NCBI RefSeq assembly: GCF_047634455.1
Contig: NZ_JBLIAI010000005.1
Coordinates: forward strand, 1-64,000
Source of the DNA: Maritalea sp047634455
GTDB taxonomy: Bacteria > Pseudomonadota > Alphaproteobacteria > Rhizobiales > Devosiaceae
DNA: 64,000 nt
Direction: 5' to 3'
Positions 45,491 through 53,415 of this stretch are shown here, piece by piece. The notes under the pieces were generated by a model, which worked only from the letters and a program-made list of their open reading frames with translations, was not told where the DNA came from and ran no database searches. The translations under genes were made by a program, and so were the position numbers. The stretch's first letter is position 1; each line of letters starts with the position of its first letter.

Positions 45491-45524
45491 GAATCCGCGA
45501 AACGAAAAATCGTCCCGCGGATTC
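45491..45524 (-). terminator. intrinsic terminator of rpmB
   Basis: On the minus strand GAATCCGCG ... CGCGGATTC forms a 9-bp outer stem with inner pairs ACGA/TCGT, followed by TTGTTTT. It starts about 30 nt after the rpmB stop codon. Confidence 0.85.
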
Positions 45525-45552
45525 AATATCAAAATTCAAACAGAAAGCCGTA

Positions 45553-45837
45553 TTAAGACGCTTGCGCCAAACGGATTTCTTTTTTCACGCCTAACGCGCG
45601 ATCTGACAATTCAGTGTCTTTTGCTTTGAGCAAATATGCGTCCAAGCCACCGCGGTGCTCAACAGTACGCAAAGCCGATGCTGAAACTTTAAGTTTCACA
45701 TTGCGGCCCAAAACCTCAGACATCAAAGTCACATTGCACAAGTTAGGCAAAAACTTGCGACGAGTCCGGTTGAGCGCATGGCTCACATTATTACCAGACA
45801 TCACACCTTTGCCAGAAAGTTCACAACGCCGTGCCAT
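45553..45837 (-). CDS. rpmB: 50S ribosomal protein L28
   Basis: 94 residues, close to the usual alphaproteobacterial length. It begins MARRCELSGKGVMSGNNVSHALNRTRRKFLPNL, the canonical L28 start (only one of the zinc-type cysteines remains), and ends SDRALGVKKEIRLAQ. Component of the large subunit. Monocistronic, with its own promoter and terminator visible. Confidence 0.98.
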   Translation of the reverse strand: MARRCELSGKGVMSGNNVSHALNRTRRKFLPNLCNVTLMSEVLGRNVKLKVSASALRTVEHRGGLDAYLLKAKDTELSDRALGVKKEIRLAQAS

Positions 45838-45927
45838 GTTATAATTCCCATTCGATCCACAAAACCTCGTCTGTCTCGCGCAGTTTGCGGAGCCCGACAG
45901 GTCTCAATTACATGAAAAAGTCGCGTT

Positions 45928-45956
45928 TAAGTAAGTAATTGGCCGCCATTAGTCAA
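45928..45956 (-). promoter_or_regulatory. rpmB promoter
   Basis: On the minus strand TTGACT (45951-45956) is separated by 17 nt from TACTTA (45928-45933). This puts transcription start about 85 nt before the rpmB ATG. Five of six -35 bases match consensus; the -10 is moderate, as is common in alphaproteobacteria. Confidence 0.55.
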
Positions 45957-46079
45957 GCACTTCTATCGTAAAATCACTTCGAATTGCCTTGAAAGCATCA
46001 AACCATGTCGGCACTGTTGAAAATCAGTGATTCGTCAAAAGCACCAAACTTGCGTAATAGCTAAGGATCGACCGACATC

Positions 46080-46880
46080 GTGGCCGCATCATTTTACACA
46101 CCCTTTATCCGCACTATCTGTATCACACTTGCCATTTTTTGGGCACCCTATAACGCAATTGCAGCAGTTCTGGATGCAAATGCCACCTATATTGTGACCT
46201 TACGCGGCGTCAATATCGCCATCGTGGGTGTGTCATTCAAAGATAACGGTCAAAATTATAGCGTCAACATTTCTGGCGATGTATCCGGCCTCGCATCCCT
46301 TATTGCAGCGGGTACCGCCCGATTGTCGTCTTCGGGCAATTCCTCAGCCGGTCAATTACAAAGCAACCGCTTTGAACTGGAAACCATTGCCAACAAACAA
46401 TCATTCAATGTTCGGTTTGAAGCACAAGATGGCAATGTCACCAGCGAACAAGTCGCCCCACCCCTCAGTCAAAATAAAAACCGGGTGCCCATTGTCGCCA
46501 GCCATCGCCGTGCCATCAACGACCCTATTGCCGCCTTTTTGCTCAAGGCAGACCGCTTGGAGCCGGAAATTTGCAACCGGAGTTTGAACATTTATACAGG
46601 TGTTGAGCGCTATGACATCGAGTTAAAGTTCGCAAAAGAGCAAACAGCAAAGTCAAAGGCCACGGGTTACCAAGGTCCTGTGATGTTGTGTACAATGCGG
46701 TACAAGCCGATTTCTGGTCACTTTTCGAATTCCGACACCACCACCTACATGCAATCCAACCAACGTTTTTTGATTTGGTATGCACCATTAAAGCAATCAG
46801 GCTATTTGATTCCATATCGGATTTTGGTAGGCACAGCATTTGGCGATATATCAATGGTTCTGACGCGGCTGAACGACTAA
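46080..46880 (+). CDS. DUF3108 domain-containing exported protein
   Basis: 266 residues from a GTG at 46080. An N-terminal signal sequence (TPFIRTICITLAIFWAPYNAIAA) is followed by the DUF3108 beta-rich region: ATYIVTLRGVNIAIVGVSFKDNGQNYSVNISGDVSGLASLIAAGTARLSSSG and, toward the end, PYRILVGTAFGDISMVLTRL. It is probably periplasmic. Function unknown; the family fold resembles lipid-binding LolA-like barrels, which is inference. Located between rpmB (divergent) and the SUV3-like helicase, as in other Rhizobiales. Confidence 0.9.
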   Translation: MAASFYTPFIRTICITLAIFWAPYNAIAAVLDANATYIVTLRGVNIAIVGVSFKDNGQNYSVNISGDVSGLASLIAAGTARLSSSGNSSAGQLQSNRFELETIANKQSFNVRFEAQDGNVTSEQVAPPLSQNKNRVPIVASHRRAINDPIAAFLLKADRLEPEICNRSLNIYTGVERYDIELKFAKEQTAKSKATGYQGPVMLCTMRYKPISGHFSNSDTTTYMQSNQRFLIWYAPLKQSGYLIPYRILVGTAFGDISMVLTRLND

Positions 46881-47337
46881 AAATCACCCGATGATAACGA
46901 AATACCGTTAACCATATGCGCCCGGATTGGTTCTCAATTCGACACGTCAAAGTGTTTTTCGTAAAGATTGCACTTTTTTTGCGCCCCTTCCTGCCCGCAA
47001 AGATTAATATATGTGTCGACGGGCAACTCAAATACATTCAAACATTTGAAACAATGGTTAGGAAATTGGCCAAGTTAATCAAATCGAAACACTGGTAAAC
47101 GTGATTTTGTTTTTTCAAGCCCCCAATCGTACAATTTCACGAAAAATAGTGCCCCATCACCGCACCACCCACCATATACTGTAGGGAACGAAGCAAGAAT
47201 GGACGCTCAACGCCGATTCGGTCTGTGTTCGTTCTCTTTTTGTACCAAAGATGAATCCAACTCTGGTTTGACCCGCCGCCCTGTCTCGAAATAAGACAGT
47301 CAAACCAGCCCCCTCACCAAAAGGTGCCGGAGAGATT
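46881..47337. other. 457-base non-coding leader region before the SUV3-like helicase
   Basis: No supportable gene. A weak hairpin with T-run (ACAC gtcaaa GTGT TTTT, 46942-46959) may end the DUF3108 transcript. An imperfect stem TGCCCG ... CGGGCA lies near 46991-47028. The last 75 nt hold the strong stem-loop listed separately and a small CACC aaaa GGTG hairpin (47315-47326) just before the ribosome site GGAGAG. A long leader with structure suggests post-transcriptional control of the helicase. Confidence 0.4.
47263..47308 (+). promoter_or_regulatory. structured 5' leader element of the SUV3-like helicase gene
   Basis: The arms CTGGTTTGA (47263-47271) and TCAAACCAG (47300-47308) are perfectly complementary. 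Inside, CTGTCT (47281-47286) pairs with AGACAG (47294-47299), leaving a nine-base bulge CCCGCCGCC on the 5' side and a seven-base loop. There is no T-run after it and the ribosome site is only 20 nt downstream, so it looks like a translation-control element or protein-binding site and not a terminator. Confidence 0.5.
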
Positions 47338-50139
47338 ATGCAAACCCAATATGCCGCGGGCAACGTAAAAGCGATTCTGGGCCCGACCAATACGGGCAAG
47401 ACCCACTATGCGGTTGAACGCCTGTTGGCCCATCGCACGGGCATGATTGGCCTGCCCCTGCGGCTGCTGGCGCGCGAGGTTTATCAGCGATTGGTGGATC
47501 AGGTGGGCGTTGCCGCTGTGGCTTTGGTGACCGGCGAAGAGCGTATTGCCCCTAAAAACGCACGTTATTGGGTCGCCACTGTGGAGGCTATGCCCACCAA
47601 TCTCAGTGTCGAGTGCGTTGCTATTGATGAGATTCAGACCGCCACCCACCTTGATCGCGGGCATGTATTTACCGACCGCATTTTGCACGCGCGCGGCACC
47701 CACGAAACGCTATTGCTGGGCGCTGCAACGATGGCACCGATCATTGCCGCACTGCTGCCAGACGTTGAAATTATTTATCGCCCGCGCTTGTCCCAACTCA
47801 CCTATTCAGGCTCAAAAAAAATCACGCGACAGCCGGGGCGGTCTGCAATTGTTGCGTTTTCCAGCAATGACGTTTACGCCATCGCCGAATTGATCCGTCG
47901 CCAGCGCGGCGGCGCGGCGGTGGTGATGGGGGCTCTGAGCCCGCGCACCCGCAATGCGCAGGTGGAACTTTACGAAAATGGCGAGGTCGATTTTTTGGTC
48001 GCAACTGACGCGATCGGGATGGGGCTAAATCTTGATATTGATCATGTGGCCTTTGCCGCCGACATGAAATTTGACGGCAAACAGATGCGGCCACTTATTC
48101 CCGCTGAATACGCACAAATCGCTGGCCGTGCAGGACGACACACACAAGATGGCACGTTTGGGGTGACCGGTGGTGTTGAGGAGTTTTCAGACCAACTTGT
48201 GAGCCAGCTCGAGGCACACGAATTTGAACCCGTAAAAGTGCTTCAATGGCGCAACCCAAAACTCAATTTCGCTTCATTCACCCTGCTCCAACAATCGCTT
48301 GATCAACGCACAACCCATCAAAAACTCACCAATGTGCCAACAGCCAAGGATCAATTGGCACTAGAATATTTAATGCGGCATCCTGACATTGGCCCCAAGA
48401 CGGGTAAGAAAATCACCGAATTGGCTTGGGATTGCGCACTTATTCCTGACTATCGCAACATCTCCCCCGCCCAACATGGTGAGATAATTGCCACAATCTT
48501 CCTAAATCTTGAGCAAAACGAAACAATTAGCGAAGACTGGATTGCCGAACAGGTCAGGTTTTGCGACAATGACCAAGGCGAAATTGACACTTTGTCCAAT
48601 CGGATCAAACAAATCCGCACTTGGACCTATGTCGCAAACCGGAAAAACTGGCTAAAAGATCCTACCTATTGGCGTGAAAAAACAAATGAGATTGAAAACA
48701 CATTGTCAGACGCACTACATAAGCGTCTCACGCTGCGGTTTATTGATCGCCGTACAAGTGTATTAATGCGCCATTTAAGAGATAAGCAAATGACTGCACC
48801 AGAAATATCACAGAGTGGCGAAGTATCCCTTGAGGGCCAATCCATCGGATCCATTCAAGGATTTCGCTTTACCCTTTCATCTCAAGATGGCGGGGAGACT
48901 AAAAATTTGCGCTCTGCGGCCAGCGTCGCCATTGCGCCTGAAATCAAGAAACGGGCCGAGAAAGTAACTGATTCTCCCAACGATGAATTTGTGTTGACCG
49001 CCGAAGGTCATATCCGCTGGCGCGGCGAGGTTATCGCAGAACTTGCACCGGGCGATGACATATTGACCCCGCGTCTGATCATCTTGGCCGATGAAAGCTT
49101 GACCGGACCGGACCTGGGGGGTGTGCAAGACCGCTTGGACCTTTGGTTGCGCCATGCAATCAACACCCAGTTGGAGCAATTGATTGCCCTAAAGGAGCCA
49201 GCCGAACTTGAAGGCACAGCTCGCGGCGTAGCATTCCGGTTGTCCGAAAGCCTTGGGGTCATTCCGCGCGCAGAGATTGCCAATGATGTAAAATCTCTGG
49301 ATCAAGACGTGCGCGCCATCATGCGCAAAATGGGCATCAAGTTCGGTGCCTATCACATCTATTTGCCGCTTTCGCTAAAACCAGCACCGCGCGAAATGGC
49401 GCTGATTCTTTGGGCATTGAAAAATGGCGGCGTGCGCCAGCCCGGTGTACGTGAACTACCGCAAATCATTTTGTCAGGTCGCACCTCAATTGATACCGAC
49501 CCCGAAATTGCAAAAGAGCTATACGAGATTGCAGGCTTCAAAGTCACCGGCAATCGCGCCGTACGGGTCGACATTTTGGAACGCTTGGCCGATTTGATTC
49601 GCCCTTTGATTTCGTTTGATCCAAAACGCAATCAAGACAACCCACCAGAAGGTGCCGCAGATGGCAACGGGTTCCGCGTCACTGTGGAAATGACGAGCCT
49701 TCTTGGATGTGCAGGTGAAGAGTTTTCTACTGTTTTGGCATCGCTTGGTTACAAACTAACCCGCACACCAATCAAAACTGAACCTGCCCACGAAATCGCG
49801 ACCGGCGGAACAGCGGAAACTGTTGCTGCAGCCAACAGCAATGAGCCAAGCAATGATGGGGCTGCACAATTAGATATTGTAGCGACTGAAGTGGCCGAAG
49901 CGGCACCTGCTGAGCCACAGTTTGACGAAATTTGGCACCCGGCACCACGTCGCACCAACAATCCACAGCATGCCAAGAAGCGCGAACAAAATCGCCCTCC
50001 TTTTGCAAAAGGCAAAAAAGACGCAAAACCGGCCGGCAAAAAACCGAATCAGCATAAACGGCCAAGCAAGCCTGCTTACAAGCCAAAGCCGATTGATCCA
50101 GATTCGCCATTTGCAGCTCTTGCCGCGCTGAAAAAATAG
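47338..50139 (+). CDS. SUV3-like DExH RNA helicase
   Basis: 933 residues. The helicase core resembles mitochondrial SUPV3L1: AILGPTNTGKTHYAVERLL (P-loop), LPLRLLAREVY, VEAMPTNLSVECVAIDEIQTATH (DEIQ box), LLGAATMAPII, AVVMGALSPRTRNAQVELYENGEVDFLVATDAIGMGLNLDI, QIAGRAGRHTQDG. A long alphaproteobacterial C-terminal region follows (about 440-820), ending in a low-complexity Lys/Pro/Ala-rich basic tail (about 850-933), probably RNA-binding. A role in RNA turnover or ribosome assembly is inferred. The S4-domain gene starts 11 nt downstream, so the two likely act together. Confidence 0.95.
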   Translation: MQTQYAAGNVKAILGPTNTGKTHYAVERLLAHRTGMIGLPLRLLAREVYQRLVDQVGVAAVALVTGEERIAPKNARYWVATVEAMPTNLSVECVAIDEIQTATHLDRGHVFTDRILHARGTHETLLLGAATMAPIIAALLPDVEIIYRPRLSQLTYSGSKKITRQPGRSAIVAFSSNDVYAIAELIRRQRGGAAVVMGALSPRTRNAQVELYENGEVDFLVATDAIGMGLNLDIDHVAFAADMKFDGKQMRPLIPAEYAQIAGRAGRHTQDGTFGVTGGVEEFSDQLVSQLEAHEFEPVKVLQWRNPKLNFASFTLLQQSLDQRTTHQKLTNVPTAKDQLALEYLMRHPDIGPKTGKKITELAWDCALIPDYRNISPAQHGEIIATIFLNLEQNETISEDWIAEQVRFCDNDQGEIDTLSNRIKQIRTWTYVANRKNWLKDPTYWREKTNEIENTLSDALHKRLTLRFIDRRTSVLMRHLRDKQMTAPEISQSGEVSLEGQSIGSIQGFRFTLSSQDGGETKNLRSAASVAIAPEIKKRAEKVTDSPNDEFVLTAEGHIRWRGEVIAELAPGDDILTPRLIILADESLTGPDLGGVQDRLDLWLRHAINTQLEQLIALKEPAELEGTARGVAFRLSESLGVIPRAEIANDVKSLDQDVRAIMRKMGIKFGAYHIYLPLSLKPAPREMALILWALKNGGVRQPGVRELPQIILSGRTSIDTDPEIAKELYEIAGFKVTGNRAVRVDILERLADLIRPLISFDPKRNQDNPPEGAADGNGFRVTVEMTSLLGCAGEEFSTVLASLGYKLTRTPIKTEPAHEIATGGTAETVAAANSNEPSNDGAAQLDIVATEVAEAAPAEPQFDEIWHPAPRRTNNPQHAKKREQNRPPFAKGKKDAKPAGKKPNQHKRPSKPAYKPKPIDPDSPFAALAALKK

Positions 50140-50150
50140 CTGAAAGCCAC

Positions 50151-50540
50151 ATGAGCGAACCCGAGCAAAAGCGCAGGCTTGATAAGTGGCTCTGGTTTGC
50201 CCGTTGCGTCAAAACCCGCACATTGGCCCAAAAGCTGGTAAATGGCGGCCATGTGCGCGTCAATTCTGAGCGCTGCGTCAATCCAGCCAACAAGATAAAA
50301 ATTGGCGATGTGCTCACCATCACCTTGCCACGCAGCATTCGTATTCTCAAAATTGTGGGCCTTGGCGAAAATCGTGGCTCTGCCCCAATGGCAGCCTTGC
50401 TGTTCGAGGACCTTAGCCCGCCCCCTATTCCCAAATCTGATGGGCCTCGCCTTCTGCCCGTTGCGCTGCGTGAAAAAGGCGCTGGGCGCCCCACAAAACG
50501 ACAAAGACGCGAAACAGACCGCCTAAAACAGCCCGATTGA
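50151..50540 (+). CDS. S4-domain RNA-binding protein (HslR-like)
   Basis: 129 residues. The S4 domain occupies the N-terminal 60: KRRLDKWLWFARCVKTRTLAQKLVNGGHVRVNSERCVNPANKIKIGDVLTI. The C-terminal tail is basic (REKGAGRPTKRQRRETDRLKQ). HslR in E. coli binds stalled 50S-peptidyl-tRNA complexes after heat shock; the assignment here is to the family only. Eleven nt after the helicase gene. Confidence 0.93.
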   Translation: MSEPEQKRRLDKWLWFARCVKTRTLAQKLVNGGHVRVNSERCVNPANKIKIGDVLTITLPRSIRILKIVGLGENRGSAPMAALLFEDLSPPPIPKSDGPRLLPVALREKGAGRPTKRQRRETDRLKQPD

Positions 50541-50716
50541 AACCAGATTTCACACATTGCCAAAGGTTTAAAATTCGTTGCTCAAAACCACCCTTGCACT
50601 TTGGGCAAAAATTCATTAGCCAATAGACCGTCAGTTTCTCTAAGGGACCGGGTAAGTCCAGTTGCACCTCCCCCAACTGCAATTTATTGCAAATGAACAC
50701 CTAACGGAACCCACCT

Positions 50717-51055
50717 ATGACCTACATCGTCACCGACAATTGTATCAAATGCAAATATATGGACTGCGTTGCAGTCTGCCCCGTAGATTGTTTCTATGAG
50801 GGCGAAAACATGCTTGTGATCCATCCAGACGAATGTATCGATTGTGGCGTGTGCGAACCTGAATGCCCAGCCGAGGCCATTTTGCCTGACACAGAGCCCG
50901 GCCAAGAAGCCTGGCTTGAGCTCAATACAAAATTTGCGGACATATGGCCAAACATCGCCGAGAAGCGCGATCCCCCTGAAGATGCCGCCAAATTTGATGG
51001 CGAAACCGGCAAATTTGAAAAATACTTTTCAGAAGCACCCGGCGAAGGCGATTGA
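50717..51055 (+). CDS. fdxA: ferredoxin FdxA (3Fe-4S/4Fe-4S, 7Fe type)
   Basis: 112 residues. The first cluster set is CIKCKYMDCVAVCPVDCF and the second CIDCGVCEPECPAEAI. The spacing C-x7-C in the first half is that of seven-iron ferredoxins. The C-terminal 50 residues (EAWLELNTKFADIWPNIAEKRDPP) are typical of alphaproteobacterial FdxA. It serves as a low-potential electron carrier, and carD follows, as in most Rhizobiales. Confidence 0.97.
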   Translation: MTYIVTDNCIKCKYMDCVAVCPVDCFYEGENMLVIHPDECIDCGVCEPECPAEAILPDTEPGQEAWLELNTKFADIWPNIAEKRDPPEDAAKFDGETGKFEKYFSEAPGEGD

Positions 51056-51067
51056 TCGCTTTTTCAA

Positions 51068-51198
51068 GTAAACGGCAAAATTAAGCACGTTCGACCCAAA
51101 AACGCGAGGAAATTGATTCTGTCGCGTTTTTGTGTTACATATGAGTAACAGTCGCAATTTGCCGTTTACCCAGCCGTGCCGGAGGGCACATTTTTTTT
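51068..51198 (+). ncRNA. candidate structured RNA or nested inverted repeat between fdxA and carD
   Basis: An outer stem pairs GTAAACGGCAAAATT (51068-51082) with AATTTGCCGTTTAC (51156-51169), one bulged base. Inside lie two hairpins: AAAAACGCGA / TCGCGTTTTT (51098-51107 with 51122-51131) and TGTTAC atatga GTAACA (51133-51150). Together they make a three-way-junction shape. It is followed by GTGCC ggag GGCAC and eight T residues (51176-51198), a small intrinsic terminator. The first inner hairpin may be the fdxA terminator. Whether a separate RNA is made is unknown. Confidence 0.35.
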
Positions 51199-51344
51199 GC
51201 TCTAAGCAAATAAATTAGGATTTTGGTAACCATCACAGAACCCTCACAAGTTTCGTGAACGGCACTTTTTTCGACGATGATCGGGACAGATCAGTAAGGG
51301 CACTTCACGTTGGAGTGCTGGGGCGTCAATTAGGAGTTTACCGA

Positions 51345-51911
51345 ATGGTAACTAAGAAGCCAATGCAGCGTCAAGGATTCAAAACAGGCGAATTTGTTGT
51401 GTATCCAGCACATGGCGTCGGGCAAATTACCGGCGTCGAAGAGCAAGAAGTCGTGGGCATTACCCTCGAACTTTTTGTGATCAATTTCGAACAGGACAAA
51501 CTCACCCTTCGTGTACCGCTTGCCAAAGTTAAAAGCGTCGGCATGCGCAAACTCGCCGAAGATGTAACAGTTGAAAAAGCTCTGAGAACTGTGACCGGCC
51601 GCGCCCGTGTAAAACGTACAATGTGGAGCCGTCGCGCCCAAGAATATGAAGCCAAGATCAATTCCGGTGATTTGATTTCGATTGCTGAAGTTGTGCGCGA
51701 TCTTTTCCGTTCAGAAGAACAACCAGAGCAATCCTATTCAGAGCGTCAATTGTTTGAAGCAGCGATTGATCGCATGTCACGCGAAATTGGCGTGGTGAAC
51801 AAGATCACATTGACTGAAGCGCTTCAGCTCATCCAAAAGAATTTGGCAAAAAGTCCGCGTCGTGGCGCAAAACCTGACGAAGCCAGTGATTCAGCTGAGG
51901 CGGCGGCATAA
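51345..51911 (+). CDS. carD: CarD family transcriptional regulator
   Basis: 188 residues from the ATG at 51345 (MVTKKPMQRQGFKTGEFVVYPAHGVGQITGVEEQEV), with TAGGAG upstream; an upstream in-frame ATG at 51255 lacks a site. The N-terminal RNA-polymerase-interacting Tudor-like domain (about 10-70) is followed by the helical DNA-binding domain (EKALRTVTGRARVKRTMWSRRAQEYEAKINSGD). CarD stabilises open promoter complexes, notably at rRNA and stress genes. A strong terminator follows. Confidence 0.96.
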   Translation: MVTKKPMQRQGFKTGEFVVYPAHGVGQITGVEEQEVVGITLELFVINFEQDKLTLRVPLAKVKSVGMRKLAEDVTVEKALRTVTGRARVKRTMWSRRAQEYEAKINSGDLISIAEVVRDLFRSEEQPEQSYSERQLFEAAIDRMSREIGVVNKITLTEALQLIQKNLAKSPRRGAKPDEASDSAEAAA

Positions 51912-51935
51912 TCGCCAACCCCAGCATCAACTTCT

Positions 51936-51970
51936 AATAGGGCTGGTTGTTGACCGGCCCTATTTTTTTT
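51936..51970. terminator. bidirectional terminator at the carD / M48 convergence
   Basis: AATAGGGCTGGT tgttg ACCGGCCCTATT forms a 12-bp stem with one G-U pair and is followed by eight T residues on the plus strand. The stem's right arm and the T-run overlap the last codons of the convergent M48 gene, whose terminal Lys-Lys-stop is encoded by the complementary A-run. Confidence 0.92.
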
Positions 51971-53414
51971 GAACTGTCTTGTAGCTCTGGCCCGGGATCA
52001 ATTGATCCCCCGGCAGCAAACCGTTCAACACGTTAAACAGCGCTGCGGCATCAGACACACCATTCATCCGCTTGACCATATCGCGTGCAGATTGTCCAGC
52101 GCGCGCCTCAACAACCACTAACTCGAACCGCTGGATTTGCTTCAGATCTGCGCTGCGCAATTTTCTAAAACTCTTCAAGGTAAAATCAAAATCACTGTTC
52201 AGTCGCTTGCCAGAATCTTTCGCCGCAAAGATGAAGCGATAGACTTGCCCCTCAAATCGCAACACCGCAATCTCAAACGCCCAATCTTTGGTCTTTGCCG
52301 ACGCGGTGACCATCGGGACATTGTTAAGTTCATCTGATTTTATCGACTGCTCATTTAAACCCGAAACCCAACCCGAACTCAAATAGTCCGCAAGCGACAC
52401 CTGCGGGGGAACAAACACGCTGTCAAAGCGCGCCGCCGTGCCGTCATTTGCCACGGCAACAACCGATGCATTTGCATTTGTTAAATTGTAGGTTTTGGGT
52501 ACAGAAAAAACAAATCCAAGATTTGGATGGATATAACGCTGACCGGCAATTGCCCCATTATCCGGGTTTGGGCCAAACGCTACCCCGTCAATCGCCTGCA
52601 AATAGCGCTCACGTTCTGTGGTGCCGATGCCCGGCGCACCAAACCCGCGAGCCGCTTTCACCGCCAATTCAATGCGATCCGGTGTTGAGGGATGACTGGA
52701 CAAGAAATCATCGCCCGTTTGCCCTTTTGTTTTATAGGACGCAAATTGTGCCATTAGCCCCAAGAAACGCGCGGCCGCATGTGGATCATACCCGGCCTGG
52801 CCAGCAATTTTTATGCCCTCTTTGTCCGCCGACAATTCTTGTGCTTGCGAGAATGCTGCCAATGAAAGTTTTGAACGAGCAGCAGACTGGTCAGTCTCAG
52901 GGTTTGAGCCCAGAACACCGCCAATCACTCTATCAACAATTTTGCTGGTGCGTTCTCTGTTGGATCGCTCGCGGGCATGACGTAGCGTAAGGTGCGCGAT
53001 TTCGTGCGCCAGCACCGCCGCCAGCTCTGCCTCATCATTAGCGAGAGCCAATATCCCCCGGGTCACATAAATATAGCCACCTGGTAGCGCAAACGCGTTG
53101 ACCTCTTCACTGTCCAAAATGGTGACCGTAAGTTGCACATCACCTTCACCAGCAGCGACCAACAGCTTGCTCGCCAATCGCGCCAACATAATCTCAGACG
53201 AGCGATCATCGTAAGACCCTCCGTATGACGCTACTATTTTTGGATGTTCGCGTTGCCCCACAATCTGGTCGCTCGGATCGGTCCCCGCTGGCACCAAAGT
53301 GGACCCGTCACCCAGCCGGCTCACCCCAACATTGGGGCCGCCATCAAAAATTGTCGTGCAACCCGAAATGGAGCCGCTCAGCAATCCAACGATAATGATC
53401 TGTTGCCACTTCAT
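51960..53414 (-). CDS. M48 family metalloprotease, lipoprotein
   Basis: 484 residues. A lipoprotein signal ends at Cys19 (IIIVGLLSGSISGC). The zinc protease motif is AAVLAHEIAHLTLRHARERS (HEIAH), with the third ligand in QAQELSADKEGIKIAG. The C-terminal region is RFELVVVEARAGQSARDMVKRMNG...GDQLIPGQSYKTV, resembling the trailing domain of YfgC/BepA-like proteins. Probably a periplasmic quality-control protease of outer-membrane proteins. The thermonuclease gene ends 1 nt upstream of its ATG, so they form an operon. Confidence 0.95.
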   Translation of the reverse strand: MKWQQIIIVGLLSGSISGCTTIFDGGPNVGVSRLGDGSTLVPAGTDPSDQIVGQREHPKIVASYGGSYDDRSSEIMLARLASKLLVAAGEGDVQLTVTILDSEEVNAFALPGGYIYVTRGILALANDEAELAAVLAHEIAHLTLRHARERSNRERTSKIVDRVIGGVLGSNPETDQSAARSKLSLAAFSQAQELSADKEGIKIAGQAGYDPHAAARFLGLMAQFASYKTKGQTGDDFLSSHPSTPDRIELAVKAARGFGAPGIGTTERERYLQAIDGVAFGPNPDNGAIAGQRYIHPNLGFVFSVPKTYNLTNANASVVAVANDGTAARFDSVFVPPQVSLADYLSSGWVSGLNEQSIKSDELNNVPMVTASAKTKDWAFEIAVLRFEGQVYRFIFAAKDSGKRLNSDFDFTLKSFRKLRSADLKQIQRFELVVVEARAGQSARDMVKRMNGVSDAAALFNVLNGLLPGDQLIPGQSYKTVQKK

Positions 53415-53415
53415 T

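Noticed and set aside
45433..45552. preQ1 riboswitch in the leader of the queuosine-precursor transporter
   Set aside because: I looked for the class I hairpin and A-rich tail and did not find them; the only strong structure is the rpmB terminator.
46916..47098. 60-codon plus-strand frame after the DUF3108 gene
   Set aside because: No ribosome site or recognisable composition; crosses a putative terminator hairpin.
49772..50563. 263-codon minus-strand open frame opposite the SUV3-like helicase 3' end and the S4 gene
   Set aside because: Spans two well-supported genes in antisense and has the skewed composition of a shadow frame.
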